The notes beneath the pieces were generated by a model. It was not told the origin of the DNA. It worked only from the letters and a program-made list of their open reading frames with translations, and searched no databases. The position numbers and the translations under genes are program-made. From an uncultured Actinoplanes sp. (GTDB lineage: Bacteria; Actinomycetota; Actinomycetes; Mycobacteriales; Micromonosporaceae), in contig NZ_CAKUCL010000005.1 in NCBI RefSeq assembly GCF_934643405.1, positions 1 to 64,000 of the forward strand: a stretch of 64,000 bases of DNA. Direction: 5' to 3'. Shown one piece after another: positions 24,720 to 34,036 of the stretch (its first letter is position 1; each line of letters opens with the position of its first letter).

Positions 24720-25670
24720 TCAGCGCTGCCCCGCGCGCAGCGGACCACCGGTCGCCAGGTGCAGGCGGACCGACGTGCCGCCCGGGTGGCGGTGCAGGCG
24801 CACCAGGTCGCACAGCTCGTTGACCAGAATGAGGCCGCGGCCCCGGGCCGCGTGGAGCCCGGGCGGCACCCGGCCGGCCAGCGGGCCCGGCGGCGGGCCG
24901 TCGTCGTCCACCTGGCAGACCAGCAGCCCCGGCTCGGTCCACAGGGCGATCCGGCCGTCGCCGCGGGTGTACCGCATGACGTTGGTGACCAGTTCGTTCG
25001 CGGCGAGGACCAGGTCGTCGAGGCGGTCGCCGCCGAGCAGCCCGGCGGCGGCCGCCGCCACGAACGACCGCACCCCGGACAGCTCGGCCCTGTCGCCGAA
25101 GACGCGCTTGCGGGCGTACGGCGGCACGGCCGGCAGTGGCATGTCCAGCGCGGCCGCCGTGGCCAGCGGGTCCGCGTAGCTGCTGCTGCGCCTGGCCACC
25201 CCGCCCTCGATCGTCACCGGATGGGTGTGGCGGGCGCCGGTGATGACGCCGGGCTCGAGGGTGCTCATGTCGTACGGGCAGAGCAGCGCCGCGTCCCGGC
25301 CGGCGAGCACGGTGTTGACCAGCGCCTCGTGGGTCGCGCACGCGGTGTGTTCCAGCTCGGTGCGCCCGGCCCACATCGGCTCGCCGAGCACCGAGACCCG
25401 CCGGCCCTCGTGCCGGGCGGCGAAGCCGAGCAGCAGGGCCGGCAGCAGCCGGCCGGGGTTGCGTCCGGCGACGGCCATGTCGGCGAAGGTGATCCACCCG
25501 GCCACGTCGGCCAGCGCGTCGCGCAGCACGTGCAGCCGGGGGCCGGGCACCGCGACCAGCACCGGGTTGCCCGCGGCCAGCGCGGCGCGGACGAACGCGG
25601 TGGCGGCGGCCAGGTAGTCGGCGGCGCCGCGGTACAGCAGAGCCGCGTGGTGCAACGGGCCGGCGCTCAC
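24720..25670 (-). CDS. MEDS sensor domain fused to anti-sigma-type histidine kinase-like ATPase
   Basis: 316 residues. The N-terminal half is a MEDS (DcmR sensory) domain: LLYRGAADYLAAATAFVRAA, VLGEPMWAGRTELEHTACAT, ALLCPYDMSTL. The C-terminal half is an HATPase_c domain of the RsbW/SpoIIAB type: LVLAANELVTNVMRYTRGDG (N box), VCQVDDDGPP, and GRGLILVNELCDLVRLHRHP (G box). There is no histidine phosphoacceptor. It likely phosphorylates the STAS protein encoded just upstream, in a partner-switching pathway. GTG 25670 overlaps that gene's stop as GTGA. Confidence 0.85.
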   Translation of the reverse strand: MSAGPLHHAALLYRGAADYLAAATAFVRAALAAGNPVLVAVPGPRLHVLRDALADVAGWITFADMAVAGRNPGRLLPALLLGFAARHEGRRVSVLGEPMWAGRTELEHTACATHEALVNTVLAGRDAALLCPYDMSTLEPGVITGARHTHPVTIEGGVARRSSSYADPLATAAALDMPLPAVPPYARKRVFGDRAELSGVRSFVAAAAAGLLGGDRLDDLVLAANELVTNVMRYTRGDGRIALWTEPGLLVCQVDDDGPPPGPLAGRVPPGLHAARGRGLILVNELCDLVRLHRHPGGTSVRLHLATGGPLRAGQR

Positions 25671-26524
25671 TGCTGTTCCACGATCAGCCGGGGCGTCTCG
25701 GCGGCGCCGGTGAAGGCGAGCAGGCGCCGCAGCGACGGCGAGCAGCCGGCCAGGCGCACCCGGCCGGGCGCGGCGGTCGCGGCGTGCACCAGGATGCGGG
25801 CCACCGCCGTGTCGGCGAACCGCAGGTCGCGCACGTCGATGACCACGTCCTGGCCGGGGCCGGCGCGATCGCACAGGTGCTCCACCACCACGGCCAGGGC
25901 GGTGCGGTTCGACCGGTCCGCCTCGCCGGACAGGGTGAGCCCGTCGGCGGTGCGGCGCAGGCGCAGCGACGTCGCGGGGTCGTACGGCATGCCGGTGGTC
26001 GCCGTGCCCGGGTGCGACCACGTGTACCGGCGCAGGTCCAGCGGGTCGAACAGCCGCCGGTCGTACGCGCAGACACCGGCGACGAACCCGTCGGTGAACA
26101 CAGTGTTGATGTGGGTCTCGTACCAGCCGAGCCGCTCGCTGCCGGGCACCTCGCGGCGCGCCCAGGACATGTCGCCGAGCACCCGCAGCCCGAGGTAGCC
26201 CTGGTGGCGGGCGAGGTCGGCCTCGGCCTGCCAGCGTTGGACGGTGGCCTCCGGGTCGAAGACGCCGGAGGCGAGATAACTGGCCTGCGGGGTGTCCACG
26301 GTGAGGCTGCCGCTGCGCAACGGCCCGGCCGGGTCGGCGCCGCGCTCGCGCAGCGCGTCAAGGATCCGCCCGGGGGCGTCGCCGCTGTAGACGACCTTGT
26401 GCCGGGCGCGCAGGCCGGCGAGGAGGAACGCCGCGACGGCGTCGTCGCGGACGCCGTCGTCGTCGACGATCCAGCACACGTGGTCGCCGGGTGCGACCTT
26501 GTCGAGCAGCGCGGGGCCGGACAC
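25667..26524 (-). CDS. MEDS sensor domain fused to STAS (anti-anti-sigma) domain
   Basis: 285 residues. N-terminal MEDS domain (PGDHVCWIVDDDGVRDDAVA, VLGDMSWARREVPGSERLG, GVCAYDRRLFDP). C-terminal STAS domain (LRLRRTADGLTLSGEADRSN, VVIDVRDLRFADTAVARIL) with the phosphorylatable position expected in FADTAV, where Thr replaces the more common Ser. GTG 26524 follows GGGGAGG. It is paired with the MEDS-ATPase gene downstream. Two proteins with the same sensor domain, one ending in the kinase and one in its substrate, suggest that a shared ligand controls their switching. Confidence 0.85.
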   Translation of the reverse strand: MSGPALLDKVAPGDHVCWIVDDDGVRDDAVAAFLLAGLRARHKVVYSGDAPGRILDALRERGADPAGPLRSGSLTVDTPQASYLASGVFDPEATVQRWQAEADLARHQGYLGLRVLGDMSWARREVPGSERLGWYETHINTVFTDGFVAGVCAYDRRLFDPLDLRRYTWSHPGTATTGMPYDPATSLRLRRTADGLTLSGEADRSNRTALAVVVEHLCDRAGPGQDVVIDVRDLRFADTAVARILVHAATAAPGRVRLAGCSPSLRRLLAFTGAAETPRLIVEQQ

Positions 26525-26598
26525 GCGTCCTCCCCTTCTCGTGCCGGTCAGAAAGCTTATTAACCGTACGCGTCGGAGCCGTCTCGCGGCGTTACCCG

Positions 26599-27735
26599 TC
26601 AGGGTGATTCGGCCACCCAGCCCGGGTGGGCGGCGACGAATTGTCCGACCTTGTCGTCGCGGGCCGCGCGCAGCAGCTCCATGCTCGTCGCGCTGAGGAT
26701 CTGCACGCTGCCCACACCCCGTACCGAAGCGCTGTTGAACCTGCCGTTGTTGGTCTGGATGGTGACCAGGTCGGCGGGCTTGACGTCGCGCATCGCGAAC
26801 GCCCAGTCGGTCAGCGGGATCCCTCCGGAGTCGACGGTCATGGTGCTGCCGATCGCCTTGATCAGGCCGGGCAGCTTGGCCGGGGAGTGGAGCCCGTCGC
26901 CGACCGCCTGCCGCAGCAGCGCCTTGAGGAACTGCTGCTGGTGGCGCTGGCGTCCGTAGTCGAAGTCCTTGTTCGCCAGCAGGTCGCGCTGGCGGACGAA
27001 GTCGAGCGCCTCGGTGGGCGTGAAGCAGTGGTTGCCCTTGGCGTAGAAGTTCGGGGTCACCCCCTTGACCTTGCGCTTGAGGGTGCCGTCGGGGTTGATG
27101 ACGTACGGCGCGGCCTGCTTGCCGTCGGCGGTGTGCCCGAGGTGGATCGACGTGGTGTCCTCGTCCACGTCCATGCAGACCTTGCCGAGCACGTCGACGA
27201 CCTGCCGGAAGCCCTGGAAGTCGATGATCGCGCCGGCGTCCGGGGTGATGCCGGTGAGCTTGCGGACGGTCAGCGACAGCAGTTCGAAGCCGTGCGAGTA
27301 CTGCTGGGAACCCGTCAGGCCGCGACTTCCGTACGCGAACGCGGCGTTGATCTTGTTCTTCCCGCCGGCGTATCTCTGCGCGCCGTTGTCGTAGGCCGGG
27401 ATGGACACGTAGCTGTCGCGGGGCAGGGAGATCAGATAGCCGCTCCGATGGTCGGCGGCGATGTGCAGCAGGATGATCGAGTCGGACCGGATGGCCGTGC
27501 CGGGCGCCGCGTTCCGGCGCTGGTCGATGCCGACGAGCAGCACGTTCTTCGCCCCGCGCACGGTCGCGGCGCCCCGGTTGGTGACGGTGACCGAGCGGCC
27601 CAGCAGGTTCTGCTGCCTCACCGACTGCACGGCCGTCTTGACCGTGGCCTGCACGGCGATCAGCGACCCGCCCGCGCCGACCAGCACGAGCGCGCCCAGA
27701 GCGACGAGCCAGCGGGCCCACCGGCGTTTCGGCAC
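26599..27735 (-). CDS. LytR-CpsA-Psr (LCP) family cell-wall glycopolymer ligase
   Basis: 378 residues with one N-terminal membrane helix (WLVALGALVLVGAGGSLIAV) and an extracellular LCP domain: NVLLVGIDQRR, RSDSIILLHIAADHRSGYLI, SLPRDSYVSIP with the polyprenyl-phosphate-binding Arg, and KINAAFAYG. GTG 27735 is preferred over the upstream TTG because AGGAGG lies 6 bases before it. LCP enzymes attach polyprenyl-linked glycopolymers to peptidoglycan. It is divergent from two glycosyltransferases, which may build the polymer it transfers. Confidence 0.92.
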   Translation of the reverse strand: MPKRRWARWLVALGALVLVGAGGSLIAVQATVKTAVQSVRQQNLLGRSVTVTNRGAATVRGAKNVLLVGIDQRRNAAPGTAIRSDSIILLHIAADHRSGYLISLPRDSYVSIPAYDNGAQRYAGGKNKINAAFAYGSRGLTGSQQYSHGFELLSLTVRKLTGITPDAGAIIDFQGFRQVVDVLGKVCMDVDEDTTSIHLGHTADGKQAAPYVINPDGTLKRKVKGVTPNFYAKGNHCFTPTEALDFVRQRDLLANKDFDYGRQRHQQQFLKALLRQAVGDGLHSPAKLPGLIKAIGSTMTVDSGGIPLTDWAFAMRDVKPADLVTIQTNNGRFNSASVRGVGSVQILSATSMELLRAARDDKVGQFVAAHPGWVAESP

Positions 27736-27946
27736 GATCAACCTCCTTGCGTACGGACGGGGTCTGCCCTTATCAGCGGCAGGAACCCCGGTCCACGCTG
27801 CACCGGGCCGGTGAGTTTTCGGTGAGATTTCCCTGTCCGGCGACTGAGCGGCCCCGGACGTCTGCCTGGGATTAACCCTTACGCCGTCCCACGCCCCTAT
27901 CGTCCGGCTCGATCACCTTCGGCTCCCCACGCGTAAGCAGGTCGAA

Positions 27947-28969
27947 ATGTCCTCATCACCGGACGTCAGCGTCGTCATCCCGACGTGGAACCGCCCGGAG
28001 CTGGCCACCCGCGCGGTGCTCAGCGCGCTCGCCCAGACCCATGAGAACCTCGAGGTGGTCGTGGTGGTCGACGGGCCGGACCCGGACACCGTCGCCGCGC
28101 TGGACGCGGTCGGCGACCCGCGGCTGCGGGTGATCGTGCTGCCGTCGCAGGGCAGGGCGCCGAACGCCCGCAACCAGGGTGCGCTGAACGCGCGGGGCCG
28201 CTGGACCGCACTGCTGGACGACGACGACGAGTGGCTGCCCACGAAGATCGAGACGCAGCTGAAGCTGGCCGCGACCGCCACCAGGGCGGCCCCGATCGTC
28301 GCGACCCGCATGATCAGCCGCACGCCGCGCGCCGACACGGTGATGCCGCGCCGGCTGCCCGCCCCGGGCGAGCCGCTCAGCGAGTACTTCACCGTGCGCC
28401 GGGGCCTGTTCTACGGCGACGGTTTCATCCAGACCTCGACCATCATGGCCCCGACCGAGTTGCTGCGGCGGGTGCCGTTCACCGTGGGGCTGCGCCGCCA
28501 GCAGGAGCTGGACTGGACGTTGCGGGCCATCCGGCACCAGGACGTGGAGCTGCTGTACGCCCCGGAGCCGCTGGTGCTGTGGCACCAGGACGAGAACCGG
28601 GAACGGATCAGCCTGGAGATGCCGTGGGAGGAGCAGCTGGCGTGGCTGCGCGACAGCCGGGAGCTGTTCACGCCGCGGGCGTACGCTGCCTTCACGATGA
28701 GCGTGCTGAGCTCGATGGCCGCCCCGACGCGCAGCGGCAAGGTGTTCCGGGAGCTGCTCGGCGAGGCCCGTGGTCACGGCCGTCCCGGGATGATCGATTA
28801 CGTGACGTTCCTGCAGATCTGGACGTTGCCGCCCCAGGTCCGGGCGCGCCTGCGGGACCTGATCGTGGGCCGGCGTTCCACGGCCGCCTCATCTTCGCCC
28901 TCCTCTCCTCCCGCGCCCTCCCCTCCCCCCGCGGCCTCCTCTGCGGCCTCGTCCTTCGATGTCCGCTGA
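27947..28969 (+). CDS. Glycosyltransferase family 2
   Basis: 340 residues with the GT-A fold: VSVVIPTWNRPELATRAVLS at the start, the acidic motif VVDGPDPDT and the metal-binding run LLDDDDEWLP. Cytoplasmic; no membrane helices. The C-terminus is a Ser/Pro/Ala tail encoded by an almost pure pyrimidine tract (28890-28960) that runs into the start of the next gene, which it overlaps by 11 bp. It likely adds a sugar to a surface glycan together with its neighbour. Confidence 0.9.
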   Translation: MSSSPDVSVVIPTWNRPELATRAVLSALAQTHENLEVVVVVDGPDPDTVAALDAVGDPRLRVIVLPSQGRAPNARNQGALNARGRWTALLDDDDEWLPTKIETQLKLAATATRAAPIVATRMISRTPRADTVMPRRLPAPGEPLSEYFTVRRGLFYGDGFIQTSTIMAPTELLRRVPFTVGLRRQQELDWTLRAIRHQDVELLYAPEPLVLWHQDENRERISLEMPWEEQLAWLRDSRELFTPRAYAAFTMSVLSSMAAPTRSGKVFRELLGEARGHGRPGMIDYVTFLQIWTLPPQVRARLRDLIVGRRSTAASSSPSSPPAPSPPPAASSAASSFDVR

Positions 28970-30071
28970 TCAGGCTGTTGTCATCTGGCGCAGCGCGATG
29001 CTGCCGGGGTCGGAGACGTTCATCCGGAACCAGGCCGACGCGCTGACCCGGTGGCGGCCGGTGTACCTGGGGGCCACCAAGGTGGCGTCGGACCTGGCCC
29101 GGGAGAGCGACCTGATCGCGTACCCGTCGCCGGCCGATCGCCGTGCCTTTCTGCGCCTGCGCCTGACCGGCTCGTCGCCCCGGCTGCGGGATCTGCTGGC
29201 CGCGCAGCGGCCGAGGCTGGTGCACGCCCACTTCGGCGGCGACGGCTGGCTGATCAGCGGTGCGGCCCGGGCCCTCGGCGTGCCGCTGATCGTCACCGTG
29301 CACGGCCACGACGTGACCCGCCAGCCCGAGTCGGCCGGCGCGAAAGGCGTGCGGTACCGCCGGAACCTGCGCTCGGTGTTCAACCGGGCGGCGCTGATCG
29401 TCGCGGTCTCGGACGTGATCAAGTCGAAGGCCGTCGCCCGGGGTGCGGACCCGGCGAAGGTGCGGGTGCACTACACGGGTGTGCCGATCCCGCCGGCGCC
29501 GTCCGGCTCGCCGGCGTCGTGGGACGTGGCGTTCGTCGGCCGGTTCGTGGCGAAGAAGGGCGCGGACGACCTGGTGGCGGCACTGGCGTCGCTGAACCGG
29601 CCGGTACGGGCGCTGTTCGTCGGGGACGGCCCGCTGCTGCCGGCGGTGCGGGCCCAGGCGGTGGCGGCCGGGGTGGACGCGACGTTCCGGGGATCGTTGC
29701 CGCCGGCCGAGGTGTACCGCCTGCTGGGCGAGTCCCGGATGCTGGTGGCGCCGTCCCGGACGGCGGCGGACGGCGACACGGAAGGGTTGCCGACGACCGT
29801 GGTGGAGGCGGCGGCGCTGGGTCTGCCGGTGGTGTCGACGCGGCACAGCGGCATCCCGGAGGCGGTGGAGGACGGTTCGACCGGGTTGCTGGGCGCGGAG
29901 GGTGACCGGGCGGCGCTGGCGGCGAACATAGCGCGGTTGCTGGATGATCCGTCGCTGCGGGAGCGGATGGGCAAGCAGGCCCGGGAGCTGGCGCTGGCTC
30001 GGTTCGACGTGCGGGCGCAGAGCCGGGGCCTGGAGGATCTGTACGACGAGGTCCTTGCGCGCAGCGCGTGA
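28959..30071 (+). CDS. Glycosyltransferase family 4 (GT-B fold)
   Basis: 370 residues. LVHAHFGGDGWLISGAARA and VHGHDVTRQP come from the N-terminal domain. VAFVGRFVAKKGADDLVAAL, VAPSRTAADGDTEGLPTTVV with the E-x7-E type donor site, and VEAAALGLPVVSTRHSGIPE come from the C-terminal domain. It is a nucleotide-sugar-dependent glycosyltransferase, translated with the GT2 gene through an 11-bp overlap. Probable role in cell-surface polysaccharide synthesis. Confidence 0.92.
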   Translation: MSADQAVVIWRSAMLPGSETFIRNQADALTRWRPVYLGATKVASDLARESDLIAYPSPADRRAFLRLRLTGSSPRLRDLLAAQRPRLVHAHFGGDGWLISGAARALGVPLIVTVHGHDVTRQPESAGAKGVRYRRNLRSVFNRAALIVAVSDVIKSKAVARGADPAKVRVHYTGVPIPPAPSGSPASWDVAFVGRFVAKKGADDLVAALASLNRPVRALFVGDGPLLPAVRAQAVAAGVDATFRGSLPPAEVYRLLGESRMLVAPSRTAADGDTEGLPTTVVEAAALGLPVVSTRHSGIPEAVEDGSTGLLGAEGDRAALAANIARLLDDPSLRERMGKQARELALARFDVRAQSRGLEDLYDEVLARSA

Positions 30072-30570
30072 ATGGCCCTCTCCGGCTCCTCTGCCCGGGA
30101 CTGGTTGCGCTGTTTGGTCGTTGTGGCTTTCTTGCGCCGGGACGGTTGGGGGAACAAGTTGCGGCTCGGGTCTCTGGTCACTCATCGCTGGGTGACTGGC
30201 TGAGCATCGGCGTTCACCTCAGGCTTCGGTGGGGGTGGCTGCCGCGCTGTGGTCATTCGCGGCGGCATGCTCACCCGGGCGGGCCTGGGTGGGGAGTTGC
30301 GCGAGCGCACCGTGCCGGTTGCGGTCAGCAACCTGCGACCAAGCTGAGCCGGTGACGCGTCGCCCCGACGAGGTCGTTGTTGATGTTCCGAGTCGTGGCA
30401 TCCCCGGCGATCGGTGCGCGGTCTGGGGGCGACGGCGTGGCCGATCATCCGATGGGGCGGTGGCTTGGCCGGCCGGTGCGTCGCCCGATCGGGCCGAACG
30501 GCTGCCGGACCGGGGCCGTGGCGCCGCTGAGCTGGTATTTTGCGTCCACCGACACAGGGCGGGAGGCAGC
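30072..30570. other. Gene-free stretch
   Basis: I see no coding sequence with family support, no clear terminator and no repeat here. A GGGCGGGAGG-type ribosome-binding site for the next gene lies at its end. Confidence 0.6.
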
Positions 30571-30867
30571 ATGAGCTTCATCCAGATCATTGAGTACGAG
30601 ACCGACCGGCCCGACGAGATGTGGGCCGTCGGTGAGGCCCGCGCCGCCGAGATGGGTGACGCGCCGCCCGGCTTCCGGCTCACGATCACGCAGGACCGGG
30701 ACCGCCCGAACACGTTCCTGACCATCGTGGAGTTTCCCTCCTACGAGATGGCCATGGAGAACAGTCAGCGGCCGGAGACCGACGCCTTCGCCCGCCAGAT
30801 GGCCGCGCTGTGCACCAACGGCCCCCACTTCCGCAACCTCGAGGTCAGGCGCACCGTCGAGCCCTGA
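30571..30867 (+). CDS. Small dimeric alpha/beta-barrel protein
   Basis: 98 residues from ATG 30571, which follows GGGAGG. MSFIQIIEYETDRPDEM and NTFLTIVEFPSYEMAMENS fit the ferredoxin-like ABM/dimeric alpha-beta barrel fold (actinobacterial proteins of about 100 residues near monooxygenases). No catalytic residues can be assigned. Function unknown. Confidence 0.75.
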   Translation: MSFIQIIEYETDRPDEMWAVGEARAAEMGDAPPGFRLTITQDRDRPNTFLTIVEFPSYEMAMENSQRPETDAFARQMAALCTNGPHFRNLEVRRTVEP

Positions 30868-30968
30868 TCCGCCCGGCGGCGACGGCCCGGCGGCGCGCGC
30901 CCGTCCGCATCGACGTCTTGCCGGAGTCGCTTACGCCGCCGCAACAGCGCGCCGTCTGTAATGAGCGC

Positions 30969-31640
30969 ATGAATCGCAGCGCAACCCCGTCCGTACGACC
31001 CCGCCGCATCGTCCTGGTCACCCTGATGATCCTCGGTCTGGCGGGCGCGGTGTACGCCGTACGGCGGCCGTTGTCGATGTCGGCTCCGCGATGCATGGCC
31101 GGGCGGTGGCACGGCTGCTACGACACCGAGAACGGTGTGCTGCTCATGATGCTGGCCGGGCTGCCCCTGGCCGCTCTGGCGGTGTGGGCTCTGGCGCGCC
31201 TGCGACGGGCCGGCGGCGGCACGTCGGCGTGGCGGATGTCGCTGGCCGAGGTGGGCATGGTCTACGGGACGGTGCCGTTCGTGTGGATCACCCTGATGCC
31301 CGGTCCGGGGGCCGGCGCCGTCGCGGGCCGGGTGAGTCTGATCCCGCTGCGGGACCTGCTCACGATGGGGCCGCTCGGGATCGGCGGCAACCTGCTGATC
31401 TTCGCGGCGCTGGGGTTCTTCGCCCCGGTACGGTTCGCGGCGCTGGCGTCGGCGCCGCGGATCCTGGCGCTCGGGGCGGGGTGCTCGGCCCTGGTCGAGA
31501 TCGCCCAGTACGTGCTGCGGCTGGACCGGGTGTCCTCGGTCGACGACGTGCTGGTCAACGCCGCCGGCGCCGTGCTGGCCGCAATGGTGTCGCGCCGCTG
31601 GTGGAGTACCGGGGGCGCGGCGCGACATAAAGTTCGATGA
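30969..31640 (+). CDS. VanZ-family membrane protein
   Basis: 223 residues with five or six transmembrane helices. VSLIPLRDLLTMGPLGIGGN followed by LLIFAALGFFAPVRF, then EIAQYVLRLDRVSSVDDVLV with NAAGAVL, is the VanZ-like signature. VanZ gives low teicoplanin resistance in enterococci; actinobacterial members are common and mostly of unknown role, presumably in the cell envelope. It overlaps the next gene by 4 bp (ATGA). Confidence 0.88.
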   Translation: MNRSATPSVRPRRIVLVTLMILGLAGAVYAVRRPLSMSAPRCMAGRWHGCYDTENGVLLMMLAGLPLAALAVWALARLRRAGGGTSAWRMSLAEVGMVYGTVPFVWITLMPGPGAGAVAGRVSLIPLRDLLTMGPLGIGGNLLIFAALGFFAPVRFAALASAPRILALGAGCSALVEIAQYVLRLDRVSSVDDVLVNAAGAVLAAMVSRRWWSTGGAARHKVR

Positions 31641-32056
31641 TGCGGGTTGCGTTTGCCAGTGATGACGAGAACGAGACGACCCGGGCGGTCCTGGCCGCCC
31701 TGGCCGACGCCGGGCATGACATCGTCCGGCCGGACGACGCACAGAGCTGGCCGGATCTGGGGCGGTTCGTCGGGCAGGCGGTCGTCGGCGGGCGCGCCGA
31801 CTACGGGGTGGTGATGTGCTGGACCGGGACCGGGACGGCCATCGCGGCGAACAAGATTGCCGGGGTGCGGGCCGCGGTCGCCTGGGACCCGTGGATCGCC
31901 AAGGGGGCACGGCTCTGGAACGACGCCAACGTACTGGCCATGAGCCTCAAACGGCTGGCGCCGGACGTGGCGGTGGAAGTGCTGCGGGCGTTCCTGGACA
32001 CGCCGCAGGCCGACCCGGACGAGGGGGACAACATCGCGGCGATCGAACGGCAGTGA
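31637..32056 (+). CDS. RpiB/LacAB-family sugar-phosphate isomerase
   Basis: 139 residues. MRVAFASDDENETTRAVLAA, then YGVVMCWTGTGTAIAANKIA (with the catalytic Cys) and GVRAAVAWDPWIAKGARLWN, match the RpiB fold, where a Cys acts as base. NDANVLAMSLKRLAPDVA is also diagnostic. The His of the usual ring-opening motif is not obvious, so the substrate may not be ribose 5-phosphate. Coupled to the VanZ gene and closed by a very strong hairpin. Confidence 0.85.
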   Translation: MMRVAFASDDENETTRAVLAALADAGHDIVRPDDAQSWPDLGRFVGQAVVGGRADYGVVMCWTGTGTAIAANKIAGVRAAVAWDPWIAKGARLWNDANVLAMSLKRLAPDVAVEVLRAFLDTPQADPDEGDNIAAIERQ

Positions 32057-32092
32057 CGTGCGGGAACAAGCCCCGTGGCTTGTTCCCGCACG
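32057..32092 (+). terminator. Strong hairpin terminator
   Basis: CGTGCGGGAACAAGCC, loop CCGT, GGCTTGTTCCCGCACG: a perfect 16-bp stem that begins one base after the stop codon of the RpiB-like gene. It lacks a U-tract, as is common in actinomycetes. Confidence 0.9.
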
Positions 32093-32165
32093 CGTCCGCC
32101 CGTCACCGGTACCGGCGCTGGTTGTCCCACCGTGGCAAGAGCACGCCGGCCGGGGCGACGAGCGC

Positions 32166-32924
32166 TCAGGAACAGCAGCCGCCGTCGTCCGCCGGTGACT
32201 GCGTGCTGCCGAGGTCGTCGTCGTGTCCGGCGGCGATGCGCGGCCACTGCGCGGTCGGCCGCCCGTCCCGGCGGAACTGCTCACCCCGGTTCCCGTACGG
32301 CTGAGGCCAGCCCCGGGGTGAGTCCTCCCAGACCTCCTGCCGGCCGTGCACGGTCATGTCGAGAATGCCGTAGGACGGTGCCATGGGTTCGACGCCACGG
32401 CCGGTGGTCCAGTACGTCTCGAAGACCCGATCGTGGTCGCGCAGATAGCACACCTTCATCCCGAAGGCGCGGCCGGCGAGGAGCCGTTCGCGGGACGCGG
32501 CGGGAACGGAGTACCAGGGCATCTCCCAGCCCATGAACTGGCGGTAGCGGTCGGACTCCGGGTACGAGCCCTGGCAGAGAACGGCGAACGTGACGTCCCG
32601 CTGGTGCAGATAGGACAGTTCCCGTACCTGGCCGTTGAAGAAGGTGCAGCCCTCGCACTGGTCGGCGGCGGCGCGGCCGTCGTGCCACATGTGGTACGAC
32701 GCGAACAACTGGCTGCGGCCCTCGAAGGCGTCGAGCAGCGTCACCTCGCCGGCGGCGCCGACCAGCGGGGTGGCCGGATCGACCTCGGTCATCGGCAGTC
32801 GCCGCCGCGCGGCGGCGATCGCGTCGCCCTCGCGGGTGTGCGCCTTCTCCCGGACGCGAAGGTCGTCGACGGCGGCCAGCCATGCGGCGCGGGACACCAC
32901 AGGGGGCATGTTCTCGGAATTCAT
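32166..32924 (-). CDS. DUF899-family thioredoxin-like protein
   Basis: 252 residues. The thioredoxin-like fold contains QCEGCTFFNGQVRELSYLHQ (CxxC-type site) and the DUF899 motifs LFASYHMWHDG, VCYLRDHDRVFETYWTTGRG and SYGILDMTVHGRQE. It ends in GGCCS, a cysteine pair often seen in this family. The family is predicted to be redox-active but no reaction is established. ATG 32924. Confidence 0.88.
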   Translation of the reverse strand: MNSENMPPVVSRAAWLAAVDDLRVREKAHTREGDAIAAARRRLPMTEVDPATPLVGAAGEVTLLDAFEGRSQLFASYHMWHDGRAAADQCEGCTFFNGQVRELSYLHQRDVTFAVLCQGSYPESDRYRQFMGWEMPWYSVPAASRERLLAGRAFGMKVCYLRDHDRVFETYWTTGRGVEPMAPSYGILDMTVHGRQEVWEDSPRGWPQPYGNRGEQFRRDGRPTAQWPRIAAGHDDDLGSTQSPADDGGCCS

Positions 32925-33540
32925 GCTCGTACAGACCGGGCGGCCCGCCGAAAATCATCGGTACGGCCCCGACCGTACCGATTCGACGCGAGGTACGACT
33001 CGATGGCGCGCCGGAGACCGCCCCATGCGAGAGCCGCTGGTTGACTGGCGGCGCTTGCGGGAAGCAGTTCGGACCCCTCCCGGCCGGTCTCAGCGCCGGC
33101 TGCGCGGGTCGAGCGTGATCAATGTAGGTGAGTTTGAGAGCCACCCCGGCGCGAGTCGGAGGTCCGGGCGGGCGCTTGACTCCCCTTCGAGTTCGGCCGG
33201 GGTTTCCGGCCGTCGGCGGGTGAGCGCTAGCGTGTCATTCAGCCAGCCGGGCCCGCCTGTGATGTCCCTGGGGCTCGGAGGGTCGTCGGCGACCCGGTCC
33301 TCCCTCGCCGTGTCTCCGCTGGCCCTTCTGCCGCCGGGCAGCGTCACTGACTCCGACGCGAAGGCAAGAGACGCGTCGCGGGACACTCGGTGATTCGGCG
33401 AAGGTCGAACGTCATGGCTCCAGTCGCGGCCACGCCGACGGAGCCGATCGCCGGTCTGGCGCGCCGTAATCGATTCGCTGCGGGGTTGCCGAAATCAAAT
33501 GCATCCGATCATGCCGTCGCGGGGATGTCTGGGCTGTCCC
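32925..33540. other. Gene-free stretch
   Basis: About 600 bp between two minus-strand genes. Reading frames here have no family resemblance and atypical composition. No repeat, terminator or RNA gene could be supported. Confidence 0.55.
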
Positions 33541-33903
33541 TTACCGGTCGGACGTCAGCGCGGGAAGGCCGCGATATGAACGGCTGCGTACTTTCCAAAC
33601 GATCGACGAGATGACGACCAGCAACGCGAGGGTGGCAGCTCCGGTGAGAGCAGCGAGGTAGCCGGCGAAACGGCCGATACCGAAACCACACTCAATCCCG
33701 ACCACGGTGCCGTCTCGACACCCGGGGGGCAGGTGGCGGTCCTCGGCGTCGCCGGCGATGATGCCTACCACCACGCACAACACGGGCAGCGCCGCACAGC
33801 AACCGAGGAGTACCCGCCTCGGCAGGCCTCGCCACCGCAGTGCAGTGAGCCAGCCAGCGATCAGCACGAGCGGCACGACCAGTGGCAGCAGCAGCATCAC
33901 CAT
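33541..33903 (-). CDS. Small membrane protein
   Basis: 120 residues with three hydrophobic segments (VMLLLPLVVPLVLIAGWLTA, LLGCCAALPVLCVVVGIIAG, YLAALTGAATLALLVVISSI) and a cysteine-containing extracellular loop (PPGCRDGTVVGIECGFG) that could form a disulfide. Unknown function. It starts the accessory-looking block of 33.5-37 kb. Confidence 0.6.
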   Translation of the reverse strand: MVMLLLPLVVPLVLIAGWLTALRWRGLPRRVLLGCCAALPVLCVVVGIIAGDAEDRHLPPGCRDGTVVGIECGFGIGRFAGYLAALTGAATLALLVVISSIVWKVRSRSYRGLPALTSDR

Positions 33904-34036
33904 CAGGCGCTGATCCTAAGCCTCGAAAGCACACCAGCTTACGCGTCGTCCGCGGTGGCGCGCGCTCGCGCAGATGAGAGTGCGCATGAGACGACCGGAT
34001 GGCGCCGACTCGCGGTCACCGTGCAGGATGCTGCCC

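Noticed and set aside
30068..30570. Several 65-95-codon frames after the glycosyltransferase
   Set aside because: No ribosome-binding site, no family resemblance and no coupling to neighbours.
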